A stretch of 64,000 bases of DNA from Holothuria scabra (lineage: Eukaryota; Echinodermata; Holothuroidea; Aspidochirotida; Holothuriidae). The translations under genes were made by a program, and so were the position numbers. Below, one piece after another: positions 59,299-64,000 of this stretch. Location of the stretch: contig CM074184.1 of the NCBI GenBank assembly GCA_037179385.1, positions 13,286,001-13,350,000 on the forward strand. The letters are read 5' to 3'. A model generated the notes under the pieces. That model saw only the letters and a program-made list of their open reading frames with translations, had not been told where the DNA came from and made no database searches. Within the stretch, counting starts at the first letter, position 1, and every line of letters starts with the position of its first letter.

Positions 59299-60600
59299 CA
59301 GATAGGCCTAGGCTAGGCCTAATTCACTGAACAGATAGTCAAATACAAATACAATAAAAAATATAGACGTAGGCCTACACGCTCTTGTTGCGCGGTTGTA
59401 GACTGGATTCGTACTTTGAGGAGCTTGACACACTTGTCGGGCAAATCTTCGCGCTTCCCCGGTGTTGAGGTTACGCACTTTAGGTAGCGGACCACTAACT
59501 CCAATACTCGTGCCTGGGAAAATGTTTAATGACAGACAAAGTGTTGTTTCTGACTGTGTTACTTACAAATTTTTTTGCATTTGGATTGTGTAGACAATGA
59601 GTTAAAATACAGATTGTGCAAAATTCAAGGCAATCTGACCAATTTTAGTGCCATTTTTTTAACGGTATTACTCCGCTCCGTGAAATACCGTTTTGAGTAG
59701 CTATTATGGCGGGAAACACGTCCCTATCATTCATGGCTCTCTAGATCTCTAGATTTCAATGGTCATGGTATGGGAATTTGAAGGTGTCATGAAAGCCGTG
59801 ATTGTGAGCTTCGATCAGAGGAGTGGCATTTTATTGCAATTTCGCTACCTTAAATATTCGAGAAAATCTTTCGAAAGAAGTCGTATAGCAATTTCAAATT
59901 TTAGGTAGACCATAAAGCAGCCATCAGCTCCTAATTAATTGACGTTCTTGGATTTGCTCCTCCTAAAAGATTTTTGGAATTTTTGCAGTGATAAAGCCAG
60001 ATATTAAGTACTTATAAAGTAAGAGTTATTGCAACACTTATTATATTTCTCTTGGACTTATGCACTTAACGAGGCCCCTTTTCCAGTCCTTAGTTTCTTG
60101 TACAAGTTTTCACACCTGGAAATACCAACCCTCTGGTTAAAACTCAAACTGTGGGCTCCGCTCTTTATTTCATGACCATTGAAATTTTTAGCTCAGTAGA
60201 GAACCTGGACTGATCGGTAGACTACGTGTTTTACCATCCTTGTGGATGCTCAAAAGTACATCCTTACAAAGCGCAGTTATACAATCGACAAATGACACTG
60301 AATTTCGTCAAATTTTTCTGAATTTTGCACAGTCTGTAATTCAGCTCATTATCTACAATGAACATTGAAAAAATGATCATGATTTATGAGTTACACAGTC
60401 AGAGTCAACTTCCATAATTATTTGGAAGCACTCTTTTTTCACACAATATTTTTCGCCGAAACAATATTTTAATATCTCGCTGGGTTGACGAAAGTTTGTC
60501 CAATGCGACATTTAATTGGGCGTAAACTTCATATTTAGTCGAATTATGGCAAATTAAGCAGACCATGAGGAATTTTCAAACGTTCGTTATCTCTGCTACG
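59299..60600. other. Intergenic DNA; no gene recognised
   Basis: A short hairpin AACGGTATT / AAATACCGTT lies at about 59660-59693. No coding sequence is supported. Confidence 0.45.
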
Positions 60601-60609
60601 TATCATGAT

Positions 60610-60995
60610 ACACTCTAAAATCAAAAGAGTGAACTTAGACACTCTTTGATCGAATGAAAAGTGTAAATTCACTCCATTAGAGTGATAACTCACTCTGAGA
60701 GGAGTGAAGTTCACTCCAAGAGGAGTGGCGTTCCCTCCAAAAAGAGTGAAGTTCACTCCAAAAAGAGTGAAGTTTACTCCAAAGAGAGTGAAAGTCACTA
60801 GTGGAAGAGGAAAAATTCACTCTTCCACGAGTGCCTGCAGTGATCGCTCTTTTTTAAGAGCGATCACTGTGGGCAACCCATCAAGAGTGAAACTTCGCTC
60901 GTTTTAAGGGAATTTCACTCTTTTTGGAGTGAACTTCACTCTTTTTGGAGGGAACTTCACTCCTCTTGAAGTGAACTATCACTTTCTAACCTATT
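60610..60995. mobile_element. About 385-bp foldback element with AGAGTGAAGTTCACTCC units
   Basis: The arms consist of units of about 20 bp (AAAAAGAGTGAAGTTCACTC), themselves palindromic. The right arm (60870-60993) is the complement of the left (60680-60835), including the odd unit with GTTCCCTCC. At the centre, 60838-60869, CAGTGATCGCTCTT and AAGAGCGATCACTG form a perfect 14-bp stem with a TTTT loop. The open frames are repeat translations. Confidence 0.85.
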
Positions 60996-61111
60996 GGTTC
61001 TTTCGGGCGGCTATGGCCCTTTTTACAGTTTGGGCTCACTGGCTTGTTCCCCCGACTCCATTGCTTATGCGGAGCATCACGCACAACGGCAGTAGGTTCC
61101 ATTTTTAGAGT

Positions 61112-61200
61112 CTTTAGTATGACTCGACCTGGGAATAGAACTCTGGCCTTCCGCGTGAGAGGTGGATGCTCTTACCGTTTGGCCAAACACGGGGTCTGCA
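61112..61200 (-). ncRNA. tRNA-derived (tRNA-Glu-like) SINE head
   Basis: On the minus strand the A-box TGGCCAAACGG (61185-61175) fits TRGCNNARNGG exactly. The B-box AGTTCTATTCC lies at 61142-61132, with the usual spacing. Between them is an anticodon-like arm with loop CTCTCAC, as in tRNA-Glu (CTC). The B-box deviates from GGTTCGANTCC and the acceptor stem is not evident, so it is a tRNA-derived repeat rather than a working tRNA. Confidence 0.6.
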
Positions 61201-61214
61201 TTCATGATTGGCGT

Positions 61215-61252
61215 GTCTGTGTGTGTGTGAGTGTGTGTGGGTGGGTGTGCAC
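61215..61252. repeat. GT-rich microsatellite
   Basis: Imperfect GTGTGTGAGTGTGTGTGGG. It is the inverted counterpart of the CA tail of the satellite blocks. Confidence 0.8.
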
Positions 61253-61279
61253 GGTCTATATTTCACAATTTGCTCGTTT

Positions 61280-61835
61280 ACAGGATTTCTAAAGAAGAGG
61301 AGATCTGCTAGTTCTCAAACTTGGTGCACAGATGCTGCACACGGAGAGAAAACACTGTTGCTTTTGGTGTAGGTCAAAGGTTACCTGGGGTCAACAAATT
61401 CCGTAAATCTTGTTTAGACGATATTTCAAGGTAGCAAACTTGGATTAATTTCAATTTTGATATGTTGATGCATTTTGATAGAACAAAGAACCCTATTGAC
61501 TTTGGTAGAGATCAAAGGTCATCTGAGGTCACCAGGGAGTCAGACTCAGAAAACCTTGTGTACACAATACCAAAAGTTAGGAAGCTTGGTTTAATTTCGA
61601 ACTTAATGTATGTAGATGCATTCTGATGTGAGGAAGAACCCTACTGAATTTGGTAGAGGTCGAAGGTCATCTGGGGCCACAAGGTTCAAACTCAGAAAAC
61701 CTTTTTAACACAGTTTCTCCAGTTAGGAAGAATGAATAGATTTCATATTTGGTATGTGAATTTGCCATGGTCAGAAGATGGTTCCTGTCGTTCTTGTGGA
61801 GGTCAAAGGTCATTCTGGGGTCACAAAATAGCAAT
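61280..61835 (-). repeat. DR1 satellite block 4 (inverted relative to blocks 1-3)
   Basis: Four diverged units in reverse orientation (AGGTCAAAGGTTACCTGGGG, AGATCAAAGGTCATCTGAGG, AGGTCGAAGGTCATCTGGGG, AGGTCAAAGGTCATTCTGGG). The GT-rich tail comes first, as expected for an inverted block. A stray piece (GGAGGTCAAAGGTCGAC) lies at 62405. Confidence 0.88.
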
Positions 61836-62018
61836 TTAAAGACAGCACAAATTGTTTTAAGTTTTCCTGCTTTCCTAAGTTTCTAAGTTTCACTGAAGTG
61901 CCCTTTTCTACTCGTTTCCCCATCCATGGACACATGCATGTCTGAATGCAGTCATCAGAAAACCTGCTTAAGGGTCCCGACACAAATGAACCCGAAAATC
62001 ATGTATCAGATTCCTTAA
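61836..62018 (-). repeat. Dispersed repeat C2 fragment
   Basis: Reverse complement of B2 55121-55311 (for example AGTCATCAGAAAACCTGCTT, GTGTCCATGGATGGG). It carries a piggyBac-like MITE at the same TTAA junction as B2. Confidence 0.85.
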
Positions 62019-62269
62019 CCCTTTACCGTTGTGCTCCGATCGGGGCATATTTGCGCGCCTCGGGAGTGGGCGGAAAAGCCGACGTAGCCCGCTCTGCATC
62101 GGCTTCCGAAGGCCATTGACCCCGTGACCTTAAACAGTTGTCTCTCTCGTTGTTGTGACCGAATTGTCGGGTAGCTACTCGCAGTTTCGAGCTCCGCGTG
62201 AAACAGTAAAGATGGGTGACAGCCGAGCCCTCCGTACGGGTCCAAAATGACCCAAACAACGGTAAAGGG
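62019..62269 (+). mobile_element. 251-bp piggyBac-like MITE, copy 5
   Basis: TTAA at 62015-62018; the right flank is TTGA (mutated TTAA). Ends CCCTTTACCGTTG / CAACGGTAAAGGG. The internal minus-strand frame is open here too. Confidence 0.9.
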
Positions 62270-63058
62270 TTGAATGCTGCTGCTACTACGTTGAAGCATT
62301 TTAAACGCAATATTTGCACCATCGATCGAGGTAAGAAAATTAAATATATCACATCTGGTAGGTGGATGCGCATTTTAGTGAGGGGATTGTCCCTTTTTTG
62401 TTCATGGAGGTCAAAGGTCGACTGGGATAACAAAATTACTTTTTGAACATTCATGCTAGTTTAACATGTGAGTGGGCCAATGTGGTACACAATGGCATCA
62501 TCGAAACCTCCGTGCATTTTTGTATTCTGGTTGTTTTATTTTGGATTGGAAGAGCGATTCTTTCGATCAAACGTCGGATTGGTAACTTGTTAAAGTTTAA
62601 GAGAGTGGGCTATCGCCGACCAAATTTTGCCACTGGTTAGGGAAGACCTTTCTTTTTCATTTACTGATGTCATTAAATGTATGTAATAATTTTGGGTGGC
62701 TTTATGGAATTAGGGACAGATTCGACAGTGTAGAGAAAGGCGGTGACCTGCAAAAAAGAGCGATTCTCAGTGGGGAGTCAGAAGAAAGGTCAGTGCCATG
62801 TACATATGGCTCTGACAGAGGTCACTACACCCGCAGGCTTCCAATGCTGTTGGAATTTTTTCTTTCAGTTCCTATTTTAAAAGAAATTCCATCCTAACTA
62901 GTTTTAAAGCTAAGTTTAAAACCTACCGTACTACCGTGTTTTTCTATTTTTTCATACAAACTTTTATTTTATTACTCTTCTACTCCGCCCGTCATTGTTG
63001 CCGAGACCAGAGAGGTGTTAACTAGTTATCTCCCTAAATTTCTGCTGAAATAGTCAAC
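62270..63058. other. Intergenic DNA; no gene recognised
   Basis: It contains a small satellite remnant at about 62396-62440. The open frames at 62443-62640 and 62667-62897 show no domain I recognise and are not called. Confidence 0.4.
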
Positions 63059-63062
63059 TTAA

Positions 63063-63313
63063 CCCTTTACCGTTGTGGGCCGATCGGGGCATATTTGAGC
63101 GCCTTTGGATTGGGCGGAAAAGCGGACGTAGTCCGCCCCGCATCGGCTTCCGTAGGCCATTGACCCCGTGACCTTAAACTATTGTCTCTCACGCTCTGGT
63201 GGCCGAATTTTTGGGTAGCTACTCGCAGTTTCGAGCTCCGCGTGAAACAGTAAAGATGTGTGACAGCCGAGCTCTTCTCATGGGTCCAAAAGGACCCAAA
63301 CAAAGGTAAAGGG
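63063..63313 (+). mobile_element. 251-bp piggyBac-like MITE, copy 6
   Basis: TTAA at 63059-63062 and 63314-63317. Ends CCCTTTACCGTTG / CAAAGGTAAAGGG. The 78-codon minus-strand frame (63067-63303) is open. Confidence 0.9.
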
Positions 63314-63317
63314 TTAA

Positions 63318-63802
63318 TTGGGAACTGCTGCCCTCAGCATGTAAAAGAGTACCACTGTAATATGTGCAGTACACATATTGTGTGCCGCGGCAAGGTACTC
63401 CTTGCTCAGGAAGCACATAGGAGCAAGGACAAATAAATCAAACCCTAGATCCAAGGGCTTGTTTCAATCAGTACATATCTCACAGGATCTTCTGTTGGAT
63501 TGTGCATGCGGCAGTACCTGTTACACATCAACCATTAACCGATTCTGTGTCATCTTTAAGATAGACTGGGAGACTCGATCTGTGCTGGGTAATTTGTATG
63601 TAAGTGCATTCATGCATGTCGTCCCGCCTAAAAACTCCTGGTAGAAAGGTTTCACGTATAGTGAGCTAGGCCTGTATACAGGTGCATATCACAATCCAAT
63701 AATTCAAATAGCCTGTAAGTATAAATCTGTGGCCGGTTTATCAAAAATAAACACACTTGTATCAGAAAGAACCGAGCTGAGCAGGCTTTTCGGACTAACG
63801 AA
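63318..63802. other. Upstream of a possible plus-strand gene; nothing certain
   Basis: No repeat was recognised. If the exon at 63803 is real, its promoter and 5' UTR lie here. Confidence 0.35.
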
Positions 63803-63836
63803 ATGGCTTCATACGACGAAAAGCAGGCTCTCATAA
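63803..63836 (+). CDS. Possible first coding exon of an unidentified gene
   Basis: ATG in an acceptable context (ACGAAATGG) opens MASYDEKQALI and runs, after 11 codons plus one base, into a consensus donor GTAAGTATT at 63837. The combination of a start with a short open stretch and a near-perfect donor near the window edge is suggestive. The product cannot be identified from 11 residues, and the rest lies beyond the right edge. Confidence 0.35.
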
Positions 63837-64000
63837 GTAAGTATTCAAACTCTCTGTAATTCTCTACGTGTGTATATAATGTATTTATATACTAGTAAGA
63901 TAGGTAGGCTATTTATTCATCCAAGACAACTAACTTGTTTTGTAGATTAATTATTCCGTTGCTCGTTGATAACATACTAAAATAGGTTCGTCATAAGAGA

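Noticed and set aside
60544..60907. Frames with FTLFGVN or KRVKFTP repeats
   Set aside because: Translations of the AGAGTGAAGTTCACTCC units.
61121..61195. Functional tRNA-Glu gene
   Set aside because: The acceptor stem is not formed and the B-box deviates; a tRNA-derived repeat is more likely.

Overview
This is a gene-poor, repeat-rich piece of an animal nuclear genome, most likely from a marine invertebrate. Spliced exons with GT/AG introns, long introns and many families of non-autonomous DNA transposons support this. An echinoderm or other invertebrate deuterostome is my best guess, from repeat style and closeness of the encoded protein to vertebrate RBBP5; the exact species cannot be read from the window.

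Left half (1-33.8 kb): one gene on the minus strand, the orthologue of RBBP5, a core subunit of the MLL/SET1 (COMPASS) histone H3K4 methyltransferases. I could place eleven consecutive coding exons with matching splice phases. They run from a 19-nt first exon at 33594-33612 to exon 11 at 2294-2363 and give about 388 codons with no frame break. The last exons (C-terminal tail) lie beyond the left edge. Intron 1 is 15 kb and holds a 7.7-kb hAT-like unit with a perfect 8-bp target duplication, a second hAT-like unit and a TA-flanked MITE. Introns 6, 7, 9 and 11 hold further MITEs and long arrays of a roughly 145-157-bp satellite. Each satellite unit carries a nuclear-receptor-type DR1 sequence.

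Right half (33.8-64 kb): no complete gene, but a layered set of transposable elements. A roughly 1.55-kb repeat next to the RBBP5 promoter (A1, 33.76-36.37 kb) recurs at 46.6-51.4 kb (B1). Each copy carries insertions that the other lacks, so each serves as the empty site for the other: a hAT MITE in A1; a 0.9-kb palindrome, a 0.96-kb TIR element and a 1.35-kb TIR element in B1. A second repeat (A2/B2/C2) shows the same for a TTAA-flanked 251-bp piggyBac-like MITE. An inverted pair of about 2.1-2.3-kb repeats (43.2-45.3 and 51.4-53.7 kb) follows, one arm carrying a piece that matches the 5' end of U2 snRNA. From 55.9 to 59.3 kb there are an internally deleted Gypsy-like gag/pol remnant, a foldback element with minisatellite arms, and a 5'-truncated Penelope-like retroelement (reverse transcriptase plus GIY-YIG). 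Then come a second foldback element, a tRNA-derived SINE-like sequence, an inverted satellite block and two more piggyBac-like MITEs. A possible first coding exon of a plus-strand gene lies at 63803-63836.

Only RBBP5 is a secure cellular gene. Most other open frames are translations of repeats.
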